This document shows, piece by piece, positions 1-13,300 of a stretch of 60,000 nucleotides of DNA. This DNA comes from Antedon mediterranea (Eukaryota > Echinodermata > Crinoidea > Comatulida > Antedonidae): NCBI RefSeq assembly GCF_964355755.1, contig NC_092670.1, positions 18,043,201 through 18,103,200 of the forward strand. Reading direction: 5' to 3'. The notes below the pieces were generated by a model. The model saw only the letters and a program-made list of their open reading frames with translations, was not told the DNA's origin and searched no databases. Made by a program: the position numbers and the translations under genes. The first letter of the stretch is position 1. Each line of letters starts with the position of its first letter.

Positions 1-493
1 TTATAAATATTTATATAAAGTATTGCTGATTGATTTTCTTACAACCAGCTGATGTAACTTAACATTCAACTTTTGTTAACTTTTAACAGATCATTTAAAA
101 AAAACCAGTTAATTTGACGCAGGCACCAACTTGGAAAATTTAAATTAAAAAAAAAAATAAAATGTTTGATTTTATGAAAGTGTAGCCAAGCAAGGGAGCA
201 TGCAATAATTGTTTTTAAAATACATTAAATTATAAACAGTACTATTAAAACTATTATTAAATTTGTGGTATCTAAATTTAAAACAATGGACACAGGGTGC
301 TATCCAGACGACAGTAGCAAAGCCAAAAATAGAATTTTTGTTTTGCCTTTACTTTCCAAAATATAGTCTAATGATAAAGCCTAAAAAATATATAAATAAA
401 TTATCAGGATGAATTAGTTTGTTTCATAGTAGAAGGTAATGGGACAGTCAGTGTAATAATGTAGACAGGGGAGAGAGCACTGACATGACCCTT

Positions 494-638
494 AAGCTCT
501 GTCTACACTATCAAACTAGTTTGACAAAAAAAAGTATAGTAGTGATATGCCCAAGTGATATGACATCATCATGTCCATATATGGGCACATCACACATTTT
601 TTTGTTACACAAAGTTTGATAGTGTAGACAGAGGTTTA
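494..638. mobile_element. MITE family A, copy 1
   Basis: A foldback element of about 140 bp. The left end reads AGCTCTGTCTACACTATC and the right end is its reverse complement with small changes. The middle carries GTGATATGCCCA and TGGGCACATCAC type blocks, so almost the whole unit folds on itself. It has no coding capacity. The same unit recurs about ten times in this window. Confidence 0.85.
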
Positions 639-944
639 GAGGAGAAGCTTTTAGTTGAAAAGCAAAACATCTAAGTCCACAGCAAGAATTTGTAAGAATG
701 ATGCAACACAAATTTAAATCTTACATTACATTGCATTATGAACTCTAGTGAAAACCAAGCTTAAACATTTAAGGTAAAGTCATTCTAGACATTAAAAGCA
801 CATTTCAAATAAAGGCATCATCATAATATATAAATATTAATTTCTAAACACCAAATTTGTTATCATAACAATAATGATCAAATAAAATTTTTTTCACAAA
901 AAGCAAGGACATATCTGCAACAATTTAATTTAGATGATCTACTG

Positions 945-1020
945 TACCGCGTTGTGATTGGTCAAATTACTAGTGTTGCGTGTACGTCCTTCTTGCATCC
1001 TAGTAGGACCAAGCTTAAGC
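945..1020. mobile_element. MITE family B, right half copy
   Basis: Right half of a second inverted-repeat family. It reads GATTGGTCAAATTACTAG, then a GTGTACGTCCTT block and the terminus GGACCAAGCTTAAG. The left half is missing. Confidence 0.65.
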
Positions 1021-1994
1021 CTAACTACTCACAGCTGTATATCAAAGTATTATTTTCCAGATTGCAAATAACACAATAGTATACAATACAACACATAGTA
1101 AATTGATATAACCTTCGATTAAACAATTACGGATCAATCAATGTAAATGTTCACACCATGTTGCATTTAATTAATAAACATTAGGATACCATGTCAAAAT
1201 TACTCTACTGCAGTTACTGCAGTAACTACATTTTGTTTACTTTTAACCCGTTTATGCGATGGTTTTGCAAGCCTTTTTAGGTGAGAAACGGGGAAGGGGG
1301 GAGGGTGGTGGAGGAGAAGTAGATCATACACACAGATTGCAATGAGTGCCTCAACAAACTAAAGTCATTATTATATTATTGCAGAAATAAAAGTAGTTAC
1401 TGCAGTATCAAATGCATTATAATAATTTTAAGAGATTATCTCTAAACAGTGCCTTTAAAAATGTTATTATTGAGAGAAATAAATGTCAATTAGATTTATT
1501 TAATAAACTAGATATTTAATTGCTAAAATTGTTTATTTGTTAATATTCTATATAAACAAAAAATCCAACAGACAATAATTCAAAAAATATACATTTGAAA
1601 AAAAAAATGATTTATTCTGCAGATGTGATTGGTTTAATTAAATTAACAATGCTGTTAACAAAAACAGTAACACCATCTTGTAAAATTATTTTGATTAATT
1701 AAAATTGGTTTATTAAAAGAGTCATTCATGCTAACAAAATGAGATGTAAATAATATACAGTATGCATTTTATTAATTTCCTGTCAACTAACTGAAATCTA
1801 TCTATTATGAATTTTTGTGTAAATTTGTAAAATGTTTCCTACAATAAAAACCTATAAAATAATTATATGATATTATCTAATACAGTATTCTTTATGTATG
1901 ATTTAATGTTTGTTAGATGTCAACCAATTCTTTATCCATGATGTTGCTGCAAGTAATTTGTTTCATTTGTTACAAATTTAGAAACTGTTACATA

Positions 1995-2985
1995 ATTGTG
2001 GTTTTATGTAATGCTTCAATGTGAACCAACTTAGAGAATGTTACATCATTTTATTATTAGCAATGTTTCAATGTGAACCAACTTAGAGAATGTTACATCA
2101 TTTTAATATTAGCAATATTTCAATGTGAACCAACTTAGAGAATTTTACATCATGTTATTATTAGCAATGTTTCAATGTGAACCAATTTAGAGACTGTTAC
2201 ATAATTTTATTATTAGCAATGTTTCAATGTGAACCAATTTAGAGAATGTTACATTGTTTTATTATTAGCAATGTTTCAATGTGAACCGATTTAGAAACTG
2301 TTACATCATTTTATTATTAGCAATGTTTCAATGTGAACCAATTTAGAGACTGTTACATCATTTTATTAATAGCAATGTTTCAATGTGAACCAATTTAGAG
2401 ACTGTTACATCATTTTATTATTAGCAATGTTTCAATGTGAACCAACTTATAGAATGTTACATCATTTTATTATTAGCAATGTTTCAATGTGAACCAACTT
2501 AGAGAATGTTACATCATTTTATTATTAGCAATGTTTCAATGTGAACCAATTTAGAGACTGTTACATAATTTTATTATTAGCAATGTTTCAATGTGAACCA
2601 ATTTAGAGAATGTTATTGTTACAATGTTTTATTATTAGCAATGTTTCAATGTGAACCGATTTAGAAACTGTTACATCATTTTATTATTAGCAATGTTTCA
2701 ATGTGAACCAATTTAGAGACTGTTAGATCATTTTATTATTATTAGCAAGGTTTCAATGTGAACCAATTTAGAGACTGTTAGATCATTTTATTATTAGCAA
2801 TGTTTCAATGTGAACCAATTTAGAGACTGTTACATCATTTTATTAATAGCAATGTTTCAATGTGAACCAATTTAGAGACTACATCATTTTATTATTAGCA
2901 AGGTTTCAATGTGAACCAACTTAGAGAATGTTACATGATTTTATTATTAGAAATGTTTCAATGTGAACCAACCAAAGGCCAATTT
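1995..2985. repeat. 52-bp minisatellite, about 19 copies
   Basis: A tandem array with a 52-bp period. Each unit contains TTTCAATGTGAACCAA, then TTAGAGA, TGTTACATCATTTTATTA and TTAGCAATG. Units differ at a few positions, mainly AACTTAGAGAATG against AATTTAGAGACTG, and one carries a small insertion near 2615. Short open frames across it follow from the period and are not genes. Confidence 0.95.
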
Positions 2986-3661
2986 AAACAGATGAGCGGT
3001 AACGGTAAGCACGGAAAACCATGTATGTCACCACCTAGAACCTGTATTTATCCTGAGCGGAAACCGCCCATCCACTCTGTATTATGTGTTTGGACACAAC
3101 AAATTGATTGACGAAACTATATTTCTATTACGCTCTGTTCCATAATTTTATTAAATGTCAGAACTGTATTTATTTTTGTCACAATTTTTGCCAAAACCAA
3201 TACATTATTTAAAAGTAAATTTGATTAATAACTAATTTTGTGCAAAAATAACATTTCTAATTTTCAATGCCTATTCTTACAGCATCAATAAGGTTTGATT
3301 TTATTGAGAAGTTTGACAGGTAAAGATTGGCATGTCCAGGTCCTAGGTTTGATTTAGGCAGATGAATTATTGAGCCCAGGGCCTCAGTTCAATTTAAGCT
3401 CATGATTATTATCATTAGTGAAAGAACAAGACTAACAAAATAACATCAGATGTAGTTTGCCATCATAATGATAGATTATGGTGGGTTTGGATGGAAAATG
3501 TTCATAAATCAATGCTACATAAAATGTAGCAGTGTCATATTGAGAAAAAAAAATGAAAATGTCTGTGTTCAATATCTTTATGATATTGCAATAAAATATA
3601 CAATTAATAATAATAATTACTATTATTATTTTGTGGAATTTCAATGTTAATAGAGCCTTCC

Positions 3662-4012
3662 TATAGAGTATCACGGTGTGACGTCACAACGATAGAGGGC
3701 GCTGCAAGGTTGCTAGCCAACCCAAAAATGTGTTCAACGCTACTATGTTGATAAACTGTAAAGATCTAATTTCTATCAAATTATGTATCTTAGCTTGATT
3801 GTTTTTAGCTGAAACTGTAGTTGAAGAATAAATAGATTATTAAAAACAAATATTTAGTGATCTTTTGAAATTTCAGTTGGTTTTTATTGAAAAATATTAA
3901 GTTTTAAAATGACTACTTCAATAAGCCTATTCCAAAGCATTGGTGACCTTAGAGTCACTAAGGCAGGTTGAACGCATTTTTGCGTCGTGAGGTCATCACT
4001 GTGATACTCTAT
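3662..4012. mobile_element. Inverted-repeat element (MITE-like), 350 bp
   Basis: The ends are TATAGAGTATCAC and, inverted, GTGATACTCTATG. Subterminal blocks (GTTCAACGC near 3734, GTTGAACGC near 3967, TGACGTCAC / GAGGTCATCAC) are also inverted. No open frame. Probably a nonautonomous DNA transposon. Confidence 0.6.
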
Positions 4013-4690
4013 GCGTACAGTATCAATTATCGTTTCAAAGAACAAGATGAGAGTCAGAAGAACACATCAATGTCTAGGTACATGGCACCATTCAAGGAAA
4101 GTGGTTATATAACATGATTTTAAAATAAATCATTTAAAAAAAACTATCCATAATTTGTACACAATGGATTTAACAAATTCAAATTTACTGCATATCTCGA
4201 CAAGACGATAAAAGACTTATTGATGTCCAGAGACACTGCACTATAAAAAGAAATTGTATTGTAAAGCAATTAAACTTGGAAATAGGTTTTAAACGGCAAG
4301 ACGTCGATGAAAGTAATAATTGAGGTTTGAGTGCTAAGTCCATTGGGAATTTCACATTAATTAACTATCATTCATTCATGTTTGCATTTTAATGTTTTTT
4401 ATATACCAAATGAACTGTATTACAACACACCTAACTTTATCCTTGTCATTTGATTGGTTGATTTCGTATCACATACTGTGCATTTCTTTGTCCTATTTCA
4501 ACGAATGAAGGTACTATTGCACGGTCGTCTTTGTGCAATGCGCTTAGGCTGGTGATCCATTAATAAAATACTAACATGTATTGTGCGCTATAGTATGTGC
4601 CCAAAATATGGGAGCTGCCTTTGTGAATGGCCTACAGTACTAGCCTTTCACAATTACAAATTAATTCAATACCAAATAGCATGTGTGAGC

Positions 4691-4826
4691 ACTGTTACAC
4701 TATCAACCTTGACAAAAAAGTGTGATGTGCCCAAATATAGTAGTGATATGACATCATCGTGTCTATATATGGACACATCGCATTTTTTTCGTCACATAAA
4801 GTTTGATAGTGTAGACAAAGCTTTAT
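4691..4826. mobile_element. MITE family A, copy 2
   Basis: Hairpin unit of family A. The left arm is degraded (TTACACTATCAACCTTGAC) and the right arm is good (GTTTGATAGTGTAGAC). The internal ATATGACATCATC and TGGACACATCGCA blocks are kept. Confidence 0.8.
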
Positions 4827-5616
4827 AAAGTAAATCAGCTTTTGTATTTTTTCAATAGTGATAATATTTACATATTTTGAAATCCTGATTCTTCCAGTCA
4901 TTGAATAGAACATTAAATATTTCAACTGTTATACCATTAACTGAAGATTTTTGAAATGGTGATGGGTACAGATATAGGGTTACAATGCTTACAGTAACTC
5001 TATACTAAATGCCAGTGGTATATATTTGATTTGATTTATTTCAAAATGTACAATTATAATAATGTAACAACATGCAACAAGTTGTCTAGCCTGATGGTCT
5101 CATGAAATTGAAAGTGTTTACATTTGTTATAGAAATGTTTGCTACTGCACGTTTACATGTGTACACAGGGCATTAAAACGTTAGGAATTGTACTGGGAAG
5201 GTTTTAAACTACTGAGTGAAAGGGTTGAGGCTACTATGGGGCAGGTATCTTTACTGGTCTTGAAAGAGATAAATTCTTAACTTTTTTTATCTAAACTTTT
5301 CATAGTATTTTGATTATAATCTTTTACACTTACTGGTATACATTTTACCATTTTCGTCACATTACAAAACTACTTGATTAAGCTCCACTCTTTTGGTTTG
5401 ACTTGGTTTTGAAATTGTTAATATTAATTGTGTTATTAGACAAATAAATGAAATGAAACAAAACAACCAAGGAAAAAAGAAGTAGTAGAAGAAGAGGAAG
5501 ACAAAAAAAAGAAATACATCAAGTGACATTTGGAAACATATAATTGGACAACAATGGCGTCAGATGAGAACAAAATGGAAACTGTAGAAGGGGTTCACAC
5601 AACTGTGGGTGAAAAA

Positions 5617-6232
5617 ATGTGATGATGATGATGAGATGATGATGATATGATGATGATAGGATGATGATGATATGATGATGATAGGATGATGCTGATATGA
5701 TGATATGACGATGATGAAATGATGATGTTGATATTATAATGATAATGATGATATGATGATGATAATGATGATGATAATGATGATGATATGATGATGTTGA
5801 TATGATGATATGACAATGATGAAATGATGATGTTGATGTAGAAGATGATGAAATGATGATAATGTAGATGATGATGATATGATAATGATGATAATATGAT
5901 GATGATAATGATAACGATGATGATATGATGATGATGTTGATATGATGATGATGATAATGATGATGATATGATGATGATATGATGATGATGTTGATGTAGA
6001 TGATGATGATATGGTGATGATAATGATGATGAAAGGATGATGCTGATATGATGATATGACGATGATGAAATGATGATGTTGATATTATGATGATGATGTA
6101 AATAATGATGAGATGATGATAATGTAGATGATGATGATATGAAGATGATAATGATGATGATATGATGATGTTGATGTAAATGATGATAAGATGATGATAA
6201 TGTAGATGATGATATGATAATGATAATGTTTA
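5617..6232. repeat. Imperfect (GAT)n array, 0.6 kb
   Basis: A long, impure GATGAT array with interspersed ATGTTGATATGA and GATGTAGATGATGA blocks, suggesting higher-order duplication inside the array. The long minus-strand Ser/His/Ile open frame across it is a repeat artefact. Confidence 0.9.
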
Positions 6233-7360
6233 CTTTTAGTTCTTTTATGTTACTATTTATGATTGATTCAAAATTAACTGTCAGTTTATAATTGGATTTA
6301 GATTCTTCCGACACTTTGACAAATATTTAGTGAATAAACATAAATATTACATTATGACTACACATATTATTCACAGTCTGTTCTGTCCTCTTAATATTAA
6401 TAGGATAAGAAAATATGAACAAATCAATGTTCTTGACTTTTTATCGCTTTCTCCCGTTTCTCATTTTTGCCATTTTACAATTGAGTTTTTCATAATTTCC
6501 TAGTGGTTTAGAGTTTCTCGTTCTGATTAAAATTAAAATTGCATAATCCTTGCTAGGCATAGTATCATTTACTAATACAGCATACATGTAATATGAACAT
6601 ACTTTAAATGTAAAGCTTTTCAAAATTCATCAAAGAACTTGTGGAATACAAGGACAAGAGGCACTTTATTGCAGTCATTCTACGTGGTTTAATGTTTTAA
6701 TTACTATCAACTCTCTCTATATATTTTGTATATTATAAGAGAGAGTTTATACGTTTGTTCGTTATACACATTTTTCCTACAGCATGCATCCATACATAAG
6801 AGGTACCAAAATGACTTTTTGTAGAATTAAATAATTTGCTAAAAATTGCTTACTTGCTAGTTTTGGGGGTTTTTTTTCTAGTTACATTCTAGAAAAGGTT
6901 TGCTAGTTTGTAGCCCTGATTGATTGTTGAAATGTACGACGCTGATACCCAGGTAAAATTATTGAAAATCTACGGAAAAGACTATATTTTTAGAAAGAAG
7001 AAGAAATGCTTTAATTTACAACATTTATCGTAAACGTTTTTGGTACTTAAGAATGCTCTTTGTAAAACTATCATCATTAACTTTCTGATTAGATAGAATG
7101 CTGAGTTACATAAGCATCTTACAACCTACACTTGACCGTTTATTTTCATGTTTGTTTAAAACTGAATCATGAATTTATATTGCTGATTGCTCTTATTGTC
7201 AATTCACAAATCTCTACAAACATGTACATCGCATCAAGATTACTTGTAAAGATTTGTTTGAAACGTTAACATTTATTTTAAACATACAATTTAAACTTAA
7301 TGAATTTCTTTATAATTTTAAAAACTAATGGAATTCATCGTAAAAAATAAAAATGCTTAC

Positions 7361-10300
7361 CTTGAAAACTATCTTCAGAAAGTCTATGGTATTCAATAAA
7401 CGATGCTGTCTGTACGCAAGGTCTGTGAAATGTTAAACAAAATGTCTGTAAAAAGCTGTAGAGATTTACAGTTTATTGTTAAACGTTAATTGTGCAGAAA
7501 AAATCTATCAATAATATTATCAAAAAGTTGAAGTAGAACTGATTCAATGCAACCCTCGTGTCTAAACGCATTCTGAGCAAGTTAGATGAATATAAATGAT
7601 TTTAGAAACATTTTAAGAACTGGAATCACTACCAACACTCAGTTGAATGTAAGCTCCGCCTCTTTGTGGGAGGAGCCACCAGGATTACTTATTGTGATTG
7701 GTGATCTGTACAACAGCATAAACTTATATTACACTTTCAACAAGGGGTTTAAAAAACGGGAATTAATCTATAGGGGTTGCTAATGGTTTTCATCTACAAA
7801 CGTGGAGCAGTAGCAATGCTTTATAAATAGTGCATTCACTTTGAAGAGTTCCTAATGCTTTTAAATAGTGCACTCAAGGATCCAACAAGCTTCTAATAGT
7901 AATTAGTGAACTGGTAAATTGTGCATTCATATAGCGGCTAGAGTAGGTCTAGTAAAAAATATACTGTAGTGAAATAAATGACACTATTGTATTTAAAGGG
8001 CCTTTCTTTGCCACAACCATTGGTACTGACAGGGTTTAAAACATGCTCATTAACTAGTATGTCAATAATAGCACTGAAAATTGTATTAATATTAGCTAGG
8101 CTAGCTCTGTAAGTAGGCTATAGTATGCTGGCACTAGTAGTAGTGCCCTCTAACAACCATATACTTGTTATGAACCTTGTCATTGTAAAATATTGCACAA
8201 TGATTCACGTCCACTGGTCATATTGCGCAATATCAGAGACCTATGCTGGCCATAAAAAGAGACATACTGAACGAACTGCCCAACCCGTATCCTACTGGGT
8301 GCAGATTGTTATGACCCACTTCGCCTCTCCCCTCCCACTCTCTCCGATTCCAGTGAGTAAATGTTGAACGACCCAATGTTATTTCTCAGTTTAAATAGGT
8401 GTTTTAACTGACAAGATCAGCAGATTGCATGATAGACAATTTTCTGCCAATCAAAATGGTGCAGGACAGCTCGCCGTATGTCCATTAACAGGTCAATACT
8501 TGATCTGAAAAGTGGACCTCAGACATGAGAAGGTCAGACATGACCCATAGGACCAGAAGGCAGTATTTACTGGATTTAAGACCCTAACAGGCATGTCCAT
8601 TAACCCAAAATACAGATGTCATCAACTGATGAGGGGTCAGGCATGACCCATAGGACCATAAGGCAGTATTTACTGGATTAAGACCCTAATAGGCATGTCC
8701 ATTAGCCCAAAATACAGGTGTCTCCAACTGATGAGGGGTCAGGCATGACCCATAGGACCAGAAGGCAGTATTTACTGAATTAAGATCCTAACAGGCATGT
8801 CCATTAGCCCAAAATACAGGTGTCATCAACTGATGAGGGGTCAGACATGACTAGTCTGTAATAGGTAAACTTTTGTTCATAGGTTTCATGTATAACAAAT
8901 CAATTAAATCATTATTATCTAAATACTGTATTAAACTATGAATTAACTGAAATGTATAGTAATCTGTATATAAAATTTGCCATGGTTTTTTTCTCTCTTT
9001 AAAACAACACAAATAAAAACATTCACTTGTTTTGGTAACGGTTTTTTTTTTCATTCATTAATAATCTATGATGTATGTATCAATCAACATTCTGATTAAT
9101 ATTACATACAGCTTATAAATCAATGGTAAATGCAAAGAGTTGAAGGTTACTTTATATTTGATTGCAAAGGTTAGAAATTCAAGTATACATAACACTAATT
9201 GAAAAAGAGCAACACAGCTATAAAAACAAAAGAAATTAATCACAAAGAAAGAAAAAAAAAAAAACCTGAAGGAATGACAAGCTAAAATTATCATCAGAAA
9301 AAGTTATCATCAGGGTTGTTTTGATAAAAACAATTTTAATAATCATAAAATGTTATGAAAATGGCATTGAAATATTCCAGTGGATTTGAACATTGACAAT
9401 ATAATAACAAAGATTAATATTTCAATTTGTATAACATTTTAGAGAAATACACTCATACTTTTACAAAAAACAAAACACCAATCAGTATGGGATGTTGTTT
9501 ACTTTTACCTGTTATTTGTTAAGGTCTGCTAGTTGGACAAAAAAGTGTGATGTGGCCAAATATTATAGTGATATGACATCATTGTGTCCATATATGGGCA
9601 CATCACATTTTTTGTCATATAAAGTTTGATAGTGTAGACAGAGCTTTATGAAATGATTTAGCAACTTGGGGTGGTGGAAGTGACTCATAAACTTGTAAAT
9701 TTAAACAAAAAAAAATCATAAATCATTTCAGTATAAAATGTAGTGCAGTAGAATAGCTTCGACATGAACTTTAAGCTTGGTTCCAACTATGACGCAATGT
9801 AAGGAAGTAACCGCAACGCAAGCAATTTGACCAATCACGATCATTTTTTAAGCTACTGAATGTAAAACAACGATTGATGAGTTAATAAGGGTATATCCGA
9901 AAAGCAAATTCTTAAGTACAACGAAAAACAGATGTAAAATGTTTTGACATCTTTCACAACTAACAGATTATAATGTCACTTACAATTTCTGAAAACATAC
10001 AGAGGATTGTAAAATAAAGATTTTGTTTTAAAAAGAGTAAAATATATTTAACAAAGTGATGGTTAGCCATCTTGATTTTCAATGAAATTAAGGATGTGTG
10101 AATTTGCATTAAGTGATGAAGTCAGGAGACAGCAAGTCAAACACACACTACCTCGGTTAATTTCATTTTGTGAAACTCTATCATATTCAGAATATTTAAT
10201 GTATAGCATTTCAGCCCAAATCATTTTGTCATCTTACATCTTATTCTGGTCACATGACTGATGACAGAAAATATATATATATAAGCACTGTGATTTCCAT

Positions 10301-13300
10301 TATATTGGATAATAAGGAGGATATATCTGTACAATCAAACATTTTTTTTTCCTTGTTTTTTAGAGGTTTTTTTCTCAATAATTTGTCAGTTTCTACGTAC
10401 AGCACTCGGAGGTCTCATCACACTATATAAATCCAGGATATCATTATTATTACAGTATAATTAATTTTGTAGAGGGAAAACCCCTATTTTCCACTAGAAC
10501 AGTGAATAAAGTAAAGTTTACTTGACTGTGTATTTTATTGATTAGTATATGACTTTTCAAATTTAAAGGACTAAAATTGCAAAGTAAAGCATCAAGTAAA
10601 GCTACAATAACCACTAATGTGTTATGAAAGTGAATGCAAATCCACAAAAGCTACAGCTATAAACAGCACATTACAGATAGACATTAGAAAGTTTTTAATA
10701 GTAACTTCCTGATTTTGAACTTGAATCAATTAAGAATTTGCGTTGGTGTATACAGACAATCAATAAAACTGAGGTAAGAAAGGCGTTTAATAGTCACCAT
10801 GAAATGTTGAAAAACTGTACAATTATCTCCATTGGAACCATATTTTTGCATTGGAACTTCTTTAGAATGCTCCAAATTTTTAATTACATCTAATTTATAT
10901 ATTGCATATGTGACTGATCTAGAGAAAAAGTGACTTATGTCATCATTATTATATAATAATCTATAGCTGCATAAATGTGGTTTACGGCATATTATGCAGG
11001 GAATCTTTGATTGGTTGTTTTATTCAAGTGTATGGCTCGACCCGGCTCGATGTGCAGTGATGCCTTCTATTGTATTTGCAGTAAATCAAGATCCTATCTT
11101 GCATAGGCCTATATTATAAATAATTTCTGAGAAAATCAATCAATCAATATATCTTTAAAATTTAAATCAATGCCTATAACCTATAATTTGTTGTCATAGT
11201 GACGAACTAGTTTTTATTTTTATATTGTATAAATGTTGAACAACATCCAACCTTTTTGAAAAATAATCTAAATTGGTATTTACTTTTTTATACTAAAAAC
11301 CAATAAGAGAAGAAGTTAGAACAAGATGATGGAAATGGATTGGTAAAACACAAAATACGATTTGATTGGCTTAATGTTAGTGACAGTTATTTTAAAAAGC
11401 TGTGTTAATTGAAACAGAAAATGGCATTGCCCTTGACAGCACTTGTCTGTCTGTCTGTCTGTCTGTGTTTAAAAATGTTAAATCTACAATAAAAACAGCA
11501 TTCTTCTAGTTTGACAAAAAATTAGTGAATTTCCATATTTAAATAACAGTAGTGATGACAATTTAATTATTATTGAGTATATATATATATATATCAGGAG
11601 GGTATGCGGACATCCTAATGACGCTTCCTGATGAGCGACGCGCAAATAAATCAAACATTTCTAGACGACTGCTTTTCAGTAAGCGTCTACACATGGTCGT
11701 AGTCCCCATACCGTCCTATTACATAAACTCACTAATAAATAATTGTATAATTAATATCATTTGTATATGGAAATCTACAACAAACCTTAATTTATGAAAA
11801 CATATTGATGATTATTACTAATGACAAGGATGTCTGGGTTGAAGTCTGGAGCCACCATTAATGTAAGTTCTTATTTTTTTCAATATTTGCTAGACATACA
11901 ATAAACAATATTAATACACATATTTTAGATTTCCTGCCCCCCCCCCCCCCCCAAATTTTAACTTATAAGTTTGTTGACATTCCATGATCTAATTTGATCC
12001 ATATGATCTTCAGATCTGTATAAGGTCATTGACCTGATTGATGTGAAAAATTGTGTTTTTTGTACACTTAATTATACGAATAAAATTATCTTAATGAGAA
12101 AGGAATATTAGGATTCTCTAAATTTGTGTGTAATTTTTAGTTGACTCTACAGCTCACTATGTCGATCGTATGGTCGGTCGGTTGGTCGGTAAACACTAAC
12201 TCAAATTTGAGCATGCGACTGCAGCCATGTATGTGGCCTTGTTTAAAAGGTTCTGAAGAAATAATCATTTTAGTATTTTTTTTCAATTTGATGACCTACG
12301 CGTCAATGTTTTTGTCAGTTGTTACCTAAAATCTGCTAAAACTGTATAGAGAAATAGAGTGCACGTTCCAACTGTTGGGATGAGATGAGTTGTTCGTAGG
12401 TCGTTGATCGTCGCAACTCAAAAGCTCCCTATTAATCTAGCATAGGTAATCCAATACATAGTATGTTTACTATTCATTAATTGCTATTAGAAATTGTTAT
12501 ACTTTCTTTAATTGGGTAAAGTTTGCTGAATCCAAAGTAATTAGTAAGGGCTTAAAACTGTTTCTATGTTCTGTATCTAGATTATTGTACTGTACTACTA
12601 CTGTATGACTTTATAGGGCTTAACATCTATCCTAGTAAACTACAAAATAAAGTAGTAATTTGCTAGTAGATTCTTAAAGCCTTCTAGTTACAAATTTCAC
12701 AGCTAGCTGATGTTTTCCGATAGTTTAGTAAAGTTACTAGTTTGATAAAAAAGTGTGATGTGCTCAAATATGTTAGTGATATGCCCAAATATGGTAATGA
12801 TATGACATCATCATGTCCATTATGTGGGCACATCACATTTTTTTGTCACAGAAAGTTTGATAGTGTAGACAAGGCTTAAGGCTTAGTCTGTCAATTTCTG
12901 TAAAGTTTATTTATATACCAAAAAACATTTGTTTTCTTGTGTGTGGCTTATTGTGTTGGTTAGATAGTGTAGAACTGGCAAGAGTTTACTAGTACTATAG
13001 TAGATAAAAATAGTAAATTTCAAGCCCTGCCTCTAAGACAATTCTCAAGTAACTATAACCCTACTCTTAAGGAGGTAGTTGTCCAGGGTGTAGGTAATTA
13101 TAATTCTACAAGATAGTTGTCCTAAAGGGACAGAAATCAGGGTTGTACTGGACAACAACTGACATCAAACAAACATATGACCTCAAGCACATCTGACATC
13201 AAACAGTGACCTCTGAATCAAACAGTGATCTTTGACATCAAACAGTGATCTCTGACATCAAACAGTAACCTCTGACATCAAACAGAGACCACTGACCTAA

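Larger units (their letters stand above)
1..1990. other. AT-rich sequence without recognised gene
   Basis: No exon with convincing splice sites or protein similarity was found on either strand. It contains one hairpin MITE (about 494-638) and half of a second MITE family (about 945-1020), listed separately. On the minus strand it could be intron of the gene that starts at 14505, if that gene continues out of the window. Confidence 0.5.

Noticed and set aside
1910-1965. Minus-strand acceptor-like site (TTACTTGCAG) followed by MDKELVDI and a stop, a possible HS1BP3 last exon
   Set aside because: Too short and too weakly similar to the human C-terminus to support.
1995-2985. Regular repeats resembling a CRISPR array
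   Set aside because: Units are head-to-tail without unique spacers, and the context is an animal genome.
5554-5622. Plus-strand ATG frame beginning MASDENKMETVEGVHTTVG
   Set aside because: Only 22 codons to a stop, no donor site and no recognised family, although the start context is fair.
5595-6314. A 239-codon minus-strand frame rich in Ser, His and Ile
   Set aside because: It is the translation of the (GAT)n array.
8531-8850. Hammerhead-ribozyme-like CTGATGAG followed by a GGGTCA/TGACCC hairpin in each 102-bp unit
   Set aside because: The conserved GAAA that must follow stem II is absent in all units, and no suitable stem III could be placed.
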